DNA from: Vagococcus xieshaowenii
GTDB lineage: Bacteria > Bacillota > Bacilli > Lactobacillales > Vagococcaceae
Reading direction: 5' to 3'
DNA length: 64,000 bases
Assembly (NCBI RefSeq): GCF_004792515.1
Contig: NZ_CP038865.1
Span: forward strand, 952,001 to 1,016,000
Part shown: piece by piece, positions 8,950-17,701 of the stretch
Layout of the letters: every line of letters starts with the position of its first letter
Numbering within the stretch: the stretch's first letter is position 1
The notes under the pieces: model-generated
What the model was told of the DNA's origin: nothing
What the model saw: the letters and a program-made list of their open reading frames with translations, nothing else
The model's database searches: none
Position numbers and translations under genes: made by a program

Positions 8950-9054
8950 CAAAATTTTACTAAAAAAGTAAAATAACCTTTTCAAAACGTCTTTCTTTTA
9001 GTAGAATTGATAGTTGAGAGAAAGAAAAAATTATAGATGAAAGGGGCGATTTAA

Positions 9055-9282
9055 ATGGGTACAGGATGGGTAATTTTAATTGCTATTATAGCGTTATTAG
9101 CTGGTTTAGTCGGCGGCTTCTTCATCGCAAAGAAATATATGGAAGATTACTTACAAAAAAATCCACCCGTCAACGAAGAGTTATTACGCTCTTTAATGGC
9201 ACAAATGGGGCAAAAACCTTCTGAAAAGAAAATCCGTCAAATGATGGCTTCAATGAAAAATCAAAATCAGAAGAAAAAATAG
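9055..9282 (+). CDS. yneF: UPF0154 membrane protein YneF
   Basis: A 75-residue protein with one N-terminal membrane helix ([21 protein letters not shown], about residues 5-25) followed by a charged segment containing [29 protein letters not shown], the conserved block of the UPF0154/YneF family. Its function is unknown. The length is typical and a good AAAGGGG site precedes the ATG. A terminator follows, so it is probably a single-gene unit. Confidence 0.9.
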   Translation: MGTGWVILIAIIALLAGLVGGFFIAKKYMEDYLQKNPPVNEELLRSLMAQMGQKPSEKKIRQMMASMKNQNQKKK

Positions 9283-9308
9283 GATTTGATAGAATCAATT
9301 CGTATGCG

Positions 9309-9344
9309 AAAAAGCGAGCGCTTGTGAAGAAGTGCTCGCTTTTT
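9309..9344 (+). terminator. Terminator after yneF
   Basis: AAAAAGCGAGC pairs with GCTCGCTTTTT, and the inner stem extends further. It closes the yneF transcript. Confidence 0.85.
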
Positions 9345-9403
9345 ATGTTTATTATCAGCCATTCCAATCATCGATTACGAATGGCATTATCAGGAGGTGC
9401 AAG

Positions 9404-11155
9404 ATGCAAATTTTTAAAAAGTTAGGCTGGTTCTTTAAACAAGAGAAAAAAGCTTATTTTTGGGGTGTTTTATCATTAATTATTGTGGCATTATTACAAA
9501 TTTTAACCCCAAGAATTATTGGATTAGTTGTAAACGAAGTCAATGCAAAGACCTTAACGAAAGAAAAGTTATGGCTGTATGTAGGAATTGTGTTTGTTGG
9601 AGGTATTTGTCAGTATATTTTACGTTTTATCTGGCGTACTAACATTTGGGGGAGTGCTGCTAGGTTGGAAAAAACACTAAGAAAACGCCTGTTTCATCAT
9701 TTTACATCGATGGACCAAGTCTTTTTCCAAAAATATCGCACAGGTGACTTAATGGCTCATGCAACTAATGACTTAAACGCGATTCAAAATGTTGCAGGTG
9801 CAGGTGTATTAACCTTAGTTGATTCATTATTGAATGGTGGTATTACCATTATTGCCATGTGTTTATTTATTGATTGGCGATTAACCTTAATTGTCTTAAT
9901 TCCGTTACCATTATTAGGTGTGATGTCACGTGTGTTGGGTTCCAAAATGCATGATGCTTTTAAAGAATCACAAGAAGCGTTCTCTATTATCAATGACAAA
10001 ACACAAGAAAGTATTACTGGTGTCAAAGTAATCAAAACATTTGGACAGGAGTCTGAAGATATACAAGAATTTTCAGAAAAAATTGACCATGCGATCACAA
10101 AACAAAATCGTGTAAACTTCATTGATTCGTTATTTGATCCATTAATTACTATTATAATTGGATTATCTTACGTCTTAACATTATCTGTTGGGGGTTATTT
10201 TGTTTCTAAAGGGATAATTAAAGTCGGTGACATGGTCTCAATGTTTGCTTATATTTCCATGTTAGTTTGGCCAATGTTTGCGATCGGTCGTTTGTTCAAT
10301 GTCCTTGAAAGAGGAAGTGCAAGCTACGATCGTATTCAGGAACTATTGCAAGAAACGTCTCAAATAGCTGAACAAACACATGCTATTAATACGCCGGCTG
10401 CTGGAGACTTGGCATTTGATTTAACATCATTCACCTACGAAGGGGATGAAAAGCAAAGTCTTCATAATGTGCATTTCTTATTAAAAGAAGGCCAAACGTT
10501 AGGCTTAGTTGGAAAAACAGGTGCTGGTAAAACGACGATTCTCAAGTTGTTATTACGTGAATTTGATCATTTTGATGGTGTCATTAATTGGGGTAATCAC
10601 CGATTAGAAGATTATTCTTTAGATGCGTTATTATCATCAATTGGTTATGTACCCCAAGATAATTTTTTATTTTCGATGACGGTTCGTGATAATATTAGGT
10701 TTGCAAAACCAGAAGCTACCCAAGAAGAGGTAGAAGAAGTTGCAAGGTTGACTGCTATCCATGAAGATATATTAGGATTTCCGGATGGTTACGACACAAT
10801 GGTAGGCGAACGTGGCGTGTCACTGTCTGGTGGTCAAAAACAAAGAATATCAATTGCTCGAGCATTACTATTAAATCCAGAATTATTGATTTTAGATGAT
10901 TCATTGTCAGCCGTTGATGCGAAGACTGAAGAAAGTATTTTGTCTAATCTGAAAACGACTCGCCAAAATAAAACGACGATCATTGCAGCACATCGATTAA
11001 GTAGCGTGATGCATGCTCAGGAAATATTAGTCATTGATGAAGGAACTATTAGCGAGCGAGGCAACCATGAACAATTAGAAGCACTAAATGGTTGGTATGA
11101 GGATATGTATGAACGTCAACAATTAGAAGCAAAAATAGAAGGAGGGGTTGCTTAA
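9404..11155 (+). CDS. Heterodimeric ABC exporter, subunit with degenerate catalytic site (YheI/LmrC/EfrA type)
   Basis: A 583-residue half-transporter: six membrane helices (about residues 1-320), then an ATPase domain with Walker A GKTGAGKT (about 370), LSGGQ (474) and a Walker B ending in LILDDS (near 497). The catalytic glutamate is replaced by aspartate, as in BmrC/YheI. The start at 9404 follows AGGAGGTG; the longer frame from 9332 would run back into the upstream terminator. It overlaps its partner by the TAATG at 11153-11157, so the two are translationally coupled. It probably exports drugs or amphiphiles. Confidence 0.9.
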   Translation: MQIFKKLGWFFKQEKKAYFWGVLSLIIVALLQILTPRIIGLVVNEVNAKTLTKEKLWLYVGIVFVGGICQYILRFIWRTNIWGSAARLEKTLRKRLFHHFTSMDQVFFQKYRTGDLMAHATNDLNAIQNVAGAGVLTLVDSLLNGGITIIAMCLFIDWRLTLIVLIPLPLLGVMSRVLGSKMHDAFKESQEAFSIINDKTQESITGVKVIKTFGQESEDIQEFSEKIDHAITKQNRVNFIDSLFDPLITIIIGLSYVLTLSVGGYFVSKGIIKVGDMVSMFAYISMLVWPMFAIGRLFNVLERGSASYDRIQELLQETSQIAEQTHAINTPAAGDLAFDLTSFTYEGDEKQSLHNVHFLLKEGQTLGLVGKTGAGKTTILKLLLREFDHFDGVINWGNHRLEDYSLDALLSSIGYVPQDNFLFSMTVRDNIRFAKPEATQEEVEEVARLTAIHEDILGFPDGYDTMVGERGVSLSGGQKQRISIARALLLNPELLILDDSLSAVDAKTEESILSNLKTTRQNKTTIIAAHRLSSVMHAQEILVIDEGTISERGNHEQLEALNGWYEDMYERQQLEAKIEGGVA

Positions 11156-12936
11156 TGTCTGAACATCAATCAGAGTGGACAAAATCCATGTCAACAAAGG
11201 AACAAATCCATGTAGTTAAACGTATGATTGGCTATACTAAGCCATATTGGCATTTGTTTATTCCTTCTATTATTTTGTCGTTAGTTTTAGCGGCAGTTAA
11301 TATGGTTTTACCAAGAATTATCCAACAATTTATCGACAATTATTTAGAGTTAGGAAATACTTCGTTAAATATCTTTTTCTTTTTTGCTATGCTTTATTTT
11401 GCCACAGTTATAGTAAAGGCAATTATTTGGTTTTTCCAATATAGTTTATACTTAAAAGGTTCGGTTAAAACATCGCAAAGTATTCGTTTGGCACTCTATA
11501 ATAAAGTTCAATCACTAGGTATGCGTTATTTTGATCAAACACCTGCAGGCTCAATTGTCTCACGAGTAACAAATGATACAGAAACGTTAGTAGATTTCTG
11601 GTTTGTTTTTCAGAGTGTTTTAACGGGTGTCTTTGGCATGATTACCGGTGTAATTGCAATGTGGTTATTAAGTCCTGCTTTAACACTTAAAATCATTTGG
11701 TTTATTCCATTATTATTAATTATTGTCTGGTATTACCAAAAATTTAGTTCACGTGTCTATCGTCAAATGCGTGAAAAGCTTAGCCAATTAAATACAAAAT
11801 TAAATGAATCGATTTCCGGCATGTCTATTATCCAGCAATTTAGGCAAGAAAAACGTTTAGAAGAAGAGTTTGAAGCGATTAACGATGATTATTTACAAAC
11901 AAAAACGTCAATGATACGCACTAATTCGCTCTTACTAGCACCAGTTATCAATTTATTAGTCGCTACTTCGACTGCTCTAGTTCTGTATTATTTTGGTAAT
12001 TTATCGTTAAATCGTTTAATAGATATTGGAATGATTTATGCGTTTATTACATATGTTCAAACATTTTTCCAACCGATGATTAACATGATGGACTATTTGA
12101 GTGTTTTTCAAGACGGGATAGTAGCAAGTAGTCGTATTTTGAAAATTATGGATCATGATGAAGTGGCACCTCAACAAAACGAACAGGCCGATGCGAAAAT
12201 TGTTGAAGGGAAAGTTGAATTTCGTAATGTTAGTTTTGCATATGATGGCGAGCATCAAGTGCTGAAAAACATTAGTTTTGTCGCAAACCCTGGTGAAACA
12301 GTCGCGCTAGTTGGTCATACTGGGAGTGGGAAAAGTTCTATCATTAACGTTTTAATGCGATTTTATGAATTCTATGATGGAGAAATATTAATTGATGATC
12401 GTGATATTCGTGATTTCCCTATGGAAGAATTACGTGATAAATTGGGCTTAGTTTTACAAGAAGCCTTTATGTTTTATGGGGATATTAAAAGTAATATTCG
12501 ATTACTAGATCAATCCATTACAGATGAAGAAATTATCGAAGCAGCTAAATTTGTTCAGGCAGATAAATTTATTGAATCACTACCAGATGGTTATGATTCA
12601 AAAGTTATTGAACGTGGTGCAAGCTATTCAAGTGGTCAACGTCAGTTACTTTCTTTTGCAAGAACAATCGTGGCGGATCCTAAAATATTAGTACTTGATG
12701 AAGCGACAGCCAATATTGATACAGAAACAGAAGGCTTGATTCAAGAAGGTTTAAAACGCATGCGAAAAGGACGTACAACGATTGCCATTGCCCATCGTCT
12801 ATCAACAATTAAAGATGCAAATTTGATCTTAGTCTTGGATAAAGGACGTATTGTTGAGCAAGGGACGCATGATGAGTTGATTGCTCATGGTGGTTTATAT
12901 TTTGACATGTATCAGCTGCAACAAAAGGGTGAATAG
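11155..12936 (+). CDS. Heterodimeric ABC exporter, catalytic subunit (YheH/LmrD/EfrB type)
   Basis: A 593-residue half-transporter with six membrane helices and an ATPase domain: Walker A GHTGSGKS (about 387), signature region YSSGQ (about 491) and Walker B LVLDEA (about 512) with the canonical catalytic glutamate. The signature is SSGQ rather than LSGGQ. Paired with the upstream subunit, one composite site is fully consensus (this Walker B with the partner's LSGGQ) and the other doubly degenerate, the hallmark of asymmetric exporters such as BmrCD, LmrCD and EfrAB. The ATG overlaps the upstream stop. Confidence 0.9.
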   Translation: MSEHQSEWTKSMSTKEQIHVVKRMIGYTKPYWHLFIPSIILSLVLAAVNMVLPRIIQQFIDNYLELGNTSLNIFFFFAMLYFATVIVKAIIWFFQYSLYLKGSVKTSQSIRLALYNKVQSLGMRYFDQTPAGSIVSRVTNDTETLVDFWFVFQSVLTGVFGMITGVIAMWLLSPALTLKIIWFIPLLLIIVWYYQKFSSRVYRQMREKLSQLNTKLNESISGMSIIQQFRQEKRLEEEFEAINDDYLQTKTSMIRTNSLLLAPVINLLVATSTALVLYYFGNLSLNRLIDIGMIYAFITYVQTFFQPMINMMDYLSVFQDGIVASSRILKIMDHDEVAPQQNEQADAKIVEGKVEFRNVSFAYDGEHQVLKNISFVANPGETVALVGHTGSGKSSIINVLMRFYEFYDGEILIDDRDIRDFPMEELRDKLGLVLQEAFMFYGDIKSNIRLLDQSITDEEIIEAAKFVQADKFIESLPDGYDSKVIERGASYSSGQRQLLSFARTIVADPKILVLDEATANIDTETEGLIQEGLKRMRKGRTTIAIAHRLSTIKDANLILVLDKGRIVEQGTHDELIAHGGLYFDMYQLQQKGE

Positions 12937-12977
12937 TCTTGAGATAGCTCTTTATAAGCTTTGATTTATTATTTACT

Positions 12978-13013
12978 AAAAAGGAAATTGACAATAGTTG
13001 ATTTCCTTTTTTT
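12978..13013 (+). terminator. Terminator after the ABC exporter operon
   Basis: AAAAAGGAAAT pairs with ATTTCCTTTTT, and further T residues follow the stem. Confidence 0.85.
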
Positions 13014-13026
13014 GTTGAAATATGTT

Positions 13027-13040
13027 TGAAAACGCTTTAT
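13027..13040 (+). promoter_or_regulatory. cre-like site upstream of the regulator genes
   Basis: TGAAAACGCTTTAT matches the CcpA-binding consensus TGWAANCGNTNWCA at all but the last two positions. It lies 31 bases before the response-regulator start, where CcpA binding would repress. This is consistent with a second cre-like site before mglB. Confidence 0.55.
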
Positions 13041-13071
13041 AGTAGTGAGAGGAAGAAAAGGAGAGAAGCAC

Positions 13072-14730
13072 ATGTCTTATAAATATTCCATATTATTAGT
13101 AGATGATGAACAAGAAATTCGTGATGGAATGTCTCGACAAATCCCCTGGAATCAGTGTGGTTTTGAATTGTTAACAACAGCAGAAAATGGATTGGAAGCA
13201 TTAGAATTAGTTGAACGTTTAAAACCAGACGTCATTATAACAGATATAAAAATGCCGTTTATGTCTGGGCTAGAGTTTATTAATAAAGCCAGTCAAATTT
13301 CCCCATTAACAAAGTTTATTGTATGTTCAGGATTTGATGATTTTGAATATGCTCAACAAGCTATTTCATTGAGTGTTTTTTCATATGTATTAAAGCCAAT
13401 TTCTTCTAATGAATTTGTAAATGTTCTTGTCAATCTTAAACAGAAAATGGACAGTGAATGGAAAGAGAAAAAAGAAAGTCTATCATTAAAAAATCAACTA
13501 GCTTCTAGTGAATCTATTATTTACGATAATTTTCTAATTTCTTGTATGCAAGGGGCTATTGAAGAAAACCAAATGGCAACTTTTTCAAAATTGATTGGTT
13601 TTAATCAAGAGCAATCCTATTGTGTTTTTTCTTTGCGTGTGGATAAATCCAATCACTTGTTATCTAAGACTGAAATAAAGAGTAATCATCAGGATTTGCT
13701 GGTGTATGCTATTAAAAATATTTTTGATGAATGGCTGATTCAGCGTTATAGTATTCATTCTCTATTAATTGGTAAAGATTTATTTTATATCATAGAGATA
13801 GAGGATGAACAAGAAATCAATCAATTAATGATTGATTTAAATGCATTATGTAAACAGTCTACAAAGCTATCTGACGCGTATGTCTTTGGTGGCGTAAGTT
13901 TTTTAACCAATCGCTTAAGCAAGCTGTCGCAAGCTACTCACCAAGCTATTACAGCTGTTCAATATAGTACGATGTTGGATTTAGAAAATAATTTCGTTAC
14001 GTTTATGGGAGATGTTAAGGATCGATTGGATATTAGCTATTTGTCGATTGAAGAAGATTCTAAATTAATAACTTTAATAAAAAAAGGCACGGCTATCGAA
14101 ATAGAAACAATTATACATGATATTTTTAACGAAATTGAAGAAAAGAAATTCAGTATTAAATCGTACCACCTATATATTATCGATATTTTTAATTCTATAA
14201 TAAAAACAGCTAATCTATATAAGATAAAAAATGATGAGTTATTTGGTGATACAGTTCCCAATATTACGGAGATATTAAGTAAACACCCTAAACATATCAT
14301 TGAATCATGGCTCATTGGTTTGTGTAAAAACATAAATGAAATGATTCTTCACAACAATGAAAAAACACGTAAAAATATTATAGACGATTCATTAGACTAT
14401 ATTAATAGAGAATTTGACAATCCTGATTTAACGGTCGAATTAATTAGTAAAAAATTATATTTAAGTTCTACGTATTTTTCAACATTATTTAAAAGAGAGA
14501 TGGGACAAAGTTTTATTTCCTATTTGACGGAAATACGTTTATCAAAGGCACGTTACTATTTGGAAAAAACGAACGACAAGAACTACATAATTGCTGAAAA
14601 GATTGGCTACTCCGACCCAAATTATTTTGGTTATGTTTTCAAGAAAAAATATGGTATATCACCTAAACAATATCGACAAACTTTGACAACTAACAGGATG
14701 ATGCTAACTAATGAAAAAAATGTTAAATAA
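13072..14730 (+). CDS. YesN-type AraC-family response regulator
   Basis: A 552-residue response regulator. Residues 1-125 form a receiver domain with phospho-acceptor D58 (in IITDIKM), acidic D11/D12 and K in YVLKP. A long middle region of unknown fold follows, then a C-terminal AraC-type double helix-turn-helix (about 445-545, with LSSTYFSTLFKREMG and IAEKIGYSDPNYFGYVFKKKYG). The ATG at 13072 is chosen because AAAGGAGAG lies 7 bases upstream; a GTG at 13045 is in frame but lacks a site. It overlaps the kinase gene by 20 bases. With its genomic partner it most likely activates the galactose transport genes downstream. Confidence 0.9.
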   Translation: MSYKYSILLVDDEQEIRDGMSRQIPWNQCGFELLTTAENGLEALELVERLKPDVIITDIKMPFMSGLEFINKASQISPLTKFIVCSGFDDFEYAQQAISLSVFSYVLKPISSNEFVNVLVNLKQKMDSEWKEKKESLSLKNQLASSESIIYDNFLISCMQGAIEENQMATFSKLIGFNQEQSYCVFSLRVDKSNHLLSKTEIKSNHQDLLVYAIKNIFDEWLIQRYSIHSLLIGKDLFYIIEIEDEQEINQLMIDLNALCKQSTKLSDAYVFGGVSFLTNRLSKLSQATHQAITAVQYSTMLDLENNFVTFMGDVKDRLDISYLSIEEDSKLITLIKKGTAIEIETIIHDIFNEIEEKKFSIKSYHLYIIDIFNSIIKTANLYKIKNDELFGDTVPNITEILSKHPKHIIESWLIGLCKNINEMILHNNEKTRKNIIDDSLDYINREFDNPDLTVELISKKLYLSSTYFSTLFKREMGQSFISYLTEIRLSKARYYLEKTNDKNYIIAEKIGYSDPNYFGYVFKKKYGISPKQYRQTLTTNRMMLTNEKNVK

Positions 14731-16498
14731 ATTCTATGAAAAAAGCACCTTACAAGTCATTATTTCTATTTGTTTTACAAGTGTAGCGGTTATTTTTGTG
14801 TTATTTCTTGCTATTTTTTATCAAAATAGAATGAATAAAGAAAGTGAAAAATCACTTGCCTACACACAGCTTCAGGTGGTAAGTCAAGTGGGTAAACATT
14901 TAGATAGTTATTTTCATAGTACGATGAATATTACGAACACTTTATATGGAGAAACAATTAATAAATGGGATGTAACTTCGGATTATGACAGAATTAAAGC
15001 GGAGTTTAATAAGCAAAAATTGTTGAATCAAGACTATATTACGTCTATTTCGCTCTTTGATTCTAAGGGTGAATTAGTGATGTCTACAAATGGTAATAAA
15101 ATAAATGCCAATTATGACGTCGTTAGTCAACCGTGGTTTTATAAAGCGATTACGAGTGTTGAAAATAGTCACTTCACCAGACCTTATGTCGAAAACCTGT
15201 TTGATAATCAAGAAGCTGAATTTCCTTGGGTATTTTCTTTAAGTCAAGCGGTTATTTACAGAGACAACCATTTAACGAAACAAGGTATATTGCTAATTAA
15301 TATGGATTTATCACGTATCGAACAGATTTGTAAAAATGTTGATTTAGGTAATTCTGGCTATTTATTTCTCATGGATGATAAGAGTGAAATCATTTATCAT
15401 CCTAAAGAAAAATTAATTAGTGATGCACGTTATCATGAAAATTTAGAAACAATTATTCATTATCCAGAAGGAACACAAACAGAAACAATAAATGATGATG
15501 AACGGGTCGTTATTAAGAAAAAATTAGGTTATACTGGTTGGCAATTAATAGGGATTTCTCAACTACCAACACAACTTCCCTTTTATAAAAATCAATTTAT
15601 TTGGTTGTTTTGTGGTGTGAGTATTTTATTGTTATTCTTAATTAATTATATATTATCTAAATTAGTGACAAAGCCAATTGAACAATTAGAACAATCGGTC
15701 GAAAAAATTGAAAATAATAGCGGGGAGATTGATTTTGAATTAAATGGTACGAGTGAGATTCGGCACTTGTCAACAGCTTTGAATTCAATGACAGTCAACC
15801 TACAACGTTTGATGGAAGAATCTGTTGAGAACGAAAAGAAGAAACGACAGTCCGAAATGGCTGTTTTACAAGCACAAATCAATCCTCATTTTTTATATAA
15901 CACATTAGATTCTATTGTTTGGATGATAGAATCAAATAAATATAGTGAGGCCATCACCATGATTACATCGTTGGCTAAGCTATTTAGAATTAGCTTAAAT
16001 AAAGGGAAAGATATCATTACACTAGCTCAAGAAATATCTCACGTTGAGAATTATCTAAAAATTCAGTCGATTCGTTATAAAGACATGTTTCGTTATGATA
16101 TTAATATTGAGTCTAATGTAACGGAAGCTGCTTGTATTAAGTTAATTATGCAACCTTTAGTGGAAAATGCTATCTATCATGGGATTGAACCAGCATTTGA
16201 GGAATGTGTTATTACGATTAGTGTGACAAAAAAAGATAATAAACTCTCCGTACTCATAAAGGATGATGGTGTTGGAATGAGTGAAGAGCAAGTAGATAAT
16301 TTGTTGAATGGTAAGCTACCTATATCAAGTAAGGGATCCAGTGTTGGATTTCGTAATGTTTATGAAAGATTGAAGCTTTGTTATGGCGAAGAAGTAGAGG
16401 TTACTATTGAAAGCGAACTAGAAGAAGGAACTACTATTACTATTAACATGCCAATATATTCTGTTGAAGAATTGGAAAGAAGAAGCCAATCAATATAA
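14711..16498 (+). CDS. YesM-type sensor histidine kinase
   Basis: A 595-residue membrane kinase. Helix 1 is at about 14-36; an extracellular sensor of roughly 255 residues (dCache-like, with SQPWFYKAI and NSGYLFLMDD) follows, then helix 2 at about 294-316 and a HAMP domain. The His_kinase domain has QINPHFLYNTLDSI (His near 391) and the HATPase domain has N-box LVENAIYHG and DDGVGMS. The gene starts inside the response-regulator frame, so the pair is coupled. It is followed 67 bases later by a membrane-anchored galactose-binding-like protein that probably delivers the sugar signal. Confidence 0.9.
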   Translation: MKKMLNKFYEKSTLQVIISICFTSVAVIFVLFLAIFYQNRMNKESEKSLAYTQLQVVSQVGKHLDSYFHSTMNITNTLYGETINKWDVTSDYDRIKAEFNKQKLLNQDYITSISLFDSKGELVMSTNGNKINANYDVVSQPWFYKAITSVENSHFTRPYVENLFDNQEAEFPWVFSLSQAVIYRDNHLTKQGILLINMDLSRIEQICKNVDLGNSGYLFLMDDKSEIIYHPKEKLISDARYHENLETIIHYPEGTQTETINDDERVVIKKKLGYTGWQLIGISQLPTQLPFYKNQFIWLFCGVSILLLFLINYILSKLVTKPIEQLEQSVEKIENNSGEIDFELNGTSEIRHLSTALNSMTVNLQRLMEESVENEKKKRQSEMAVLQAQINPHFLYNTLDSIVWMIESNKYSEAITMITSLAKLFRISLNKGKDIITLAQEISHVENYLKIQSIRYKDMFRYDINIESNVTEAACIKLIMQPLVENAIYHGIEPAFEECVITISVTKKDNKLSVLIKDDGVGMSEEQVDNLLNGKLPISSKGSSVGFRNVYERLKLCYGEEVEVTIESELEEGTTITINMPIYSVEELERRSQSI

Positions 16499-16565
16499 AT
16501 ACTCCATTAATGAGCCAGACATTAAATAGTCCGTGCTAACAATCAAATTATAAGAGAGGATTGAA

Positions 16566-17582
16566 ATGAAAAAAAAATTACTTGGTTATTTCCTAGCCAT
16601 ATTTATTATTTTTATAGTACTTGCTGGATGGTTATATCACTTATCAAATGAAGCAAAGAACCGTAACAAAACATTAAAAATCGGGATATTATTATATAGG
16701 CAGGATGATAATTTTATTAGTAGTATGAGACAATCAATGGAAGAAGAGATTGATAAATTGATGGAAGAGGACTCTGACGTTACGTATGATTTTCAATTTT
16801 TTGATTCTAAAAATAGCCAATTGTATCAAAATGATATAATCGATTCATTAATTTCAGATAAATACGATGCTTTATGTATTAATTTAGTAGACAGGACAGC
16901 TGCCTCCCTAATTATTGATCGGGCGAAATCAGCGGATATTCCAATAGTTTTTTTTAATAGAGAGCCAGTGAATGAAGATCTTACGAGATGGGATAAACTT
17001 TACTATGTAGGTTCAGATCCAAAGAAAGCAGGCATGATGCAAGGAGAATTGGTACTTAACTTTAATCATCATTATCCGTCACGTCTTGATAAAAATCACG
17101 ATGGGATTATCCAATATTGCCTTTTAGAAGGAGAAGTGCTTCATCAAGACGCTATTTTACGAACGAAGTATGCGCTACAAACTATATCTAAGGAGTTATC
17201 GTTAGAAAATATCACACGAGAAATGGCTGATTGGTCATATAATAGTTCTTATATAAAAATGTTAGAAGTAGCAAGAAAACGCCTTAATATTGAACTGATT
17301 ATATCTAATAATGATGCCATGGCACTGGGTGCAAGAAAAGCACTAGTGGATAGTTATTATGTAGAAGAAGATCTACCTTACATAGTCGGAATTGATGGAA
17401 TAGAAGAAGCCTTACAACTTAGTAATGAATCAATCTTGTATGATACAATCATTAATGATCAAATATCTCAGTCAAAAAAAATCATTTCATTAGCACGTCG
17501 ACTTGCATCAGATACTATTATTAATCATAAAAAAGATAGGTATTACTTAGTGCCATATAAAAATACAAAGAAAAAACTCTGA
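16566..17582 (+). CDS. Membrane-anchored galactose-binding-like sensor protein
   Basis: A 338-residue paralogue of the downstream MglB, with an N-terminal membrane helix (about residues 7-26) but no lipobox cysteine, so it should remain helix-anchored. It keeps the sugar-binding signatures of galactose-binding proteins: FFNREP, HQDAILRT, ADW and SNNDAMALGA, and also the calcium loop DKNHDGIIQ. It sits between the two-component genes and mglBAC. By analogy with XylFII-LytS and ChvE-VirA systems I infer a third sensory component rather than a transport receptor. An AGAGGA site precedes the ATG. A terminator starting inside its last codons separates it from mglB. Confidence 0.82.
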   Translation: MKKKLLGYFLAIFIIFIVLAGWLYHLSNEAKNRNKTLKIGILLYRQDDNFISSMRQSMEEEIDKLMEEDSDVTYDFQFFDSKNSQLYQNDIIDSLISDKYDALCINLVDRTAASLIIDRAKSADIPIVFFNREPVNEDLTRWDKLYYVGSDPKKAGMMQGELVLNFNHHYPSRLDKNHDGIIQYCLLEGEVLHQDAILRTKYALQTISKELSLENITREMADWSYNSSYIKMLEVARKRLNIELIISNNDAMALGARKALVDSYYVEEDLPYIVGIDGIEEALQLSNESILYDTIINDQISQSKKIISLARRLASDTIINHKKDRYYLVPYKNTKKKL

Positions 17583-17606
17583 ATTTTTTAAGTTCAGAGT
17601 TTTTTT
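17571..17606 (+). terminator. Terminator between the sensor operon and mglB
   Basis: A perfect 13-bp stem (AAAAAACTCTGAA with TTCAGAGTTTTTT). The left arm includes the sensor gene stop codon (17580-17582). It isolates the regulatory transcript from mglBAC. Confidence 0.88.
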
Positions 17607-17649
17607 CTTAATAAAATTCAAGAATTTAGTGAATTTATTCCGTTATAAA

Positions 17650-17663
17650 TGTATACGTTTTCA
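17650..17663 (+). promoter_or_regulatory. cre-like site in the mglB promoter
   Basis: TGTATACGTTTTCA matches TGWAANCGNTNWCA at every fixed position but one. It ends 3 bases before a TATAAT at 17667-17672, so it lies in the promoter spacer. CcpA bound here would block transcription of mglBAC when preferred sugars are present. Confidence 0.7.
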
Positions 17664-17666
17664 TAC

Positions 17667-17672
17667 TATAAT
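17667..17672 (+). promoter_or_regulatory. mglB promoter -10
   Basis: TATAAT lies 30 bases before the mglB start. The -35 (around 17643-17649, TTATAA) is poor, which fits a promoter needing the upstream AraC-type activator. Confidence 0.55.
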
Positions 17673-17701
17673 ATAACTATCAAAAGGATGGAGGTTATGA
17701 A

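Noticed and set aside
9332-9403. Longer N-terminus of the first ABC subunit
   Set aside because: It would begin inside the yneF terminator; AGGAGGTG fits the ATG at 9404.
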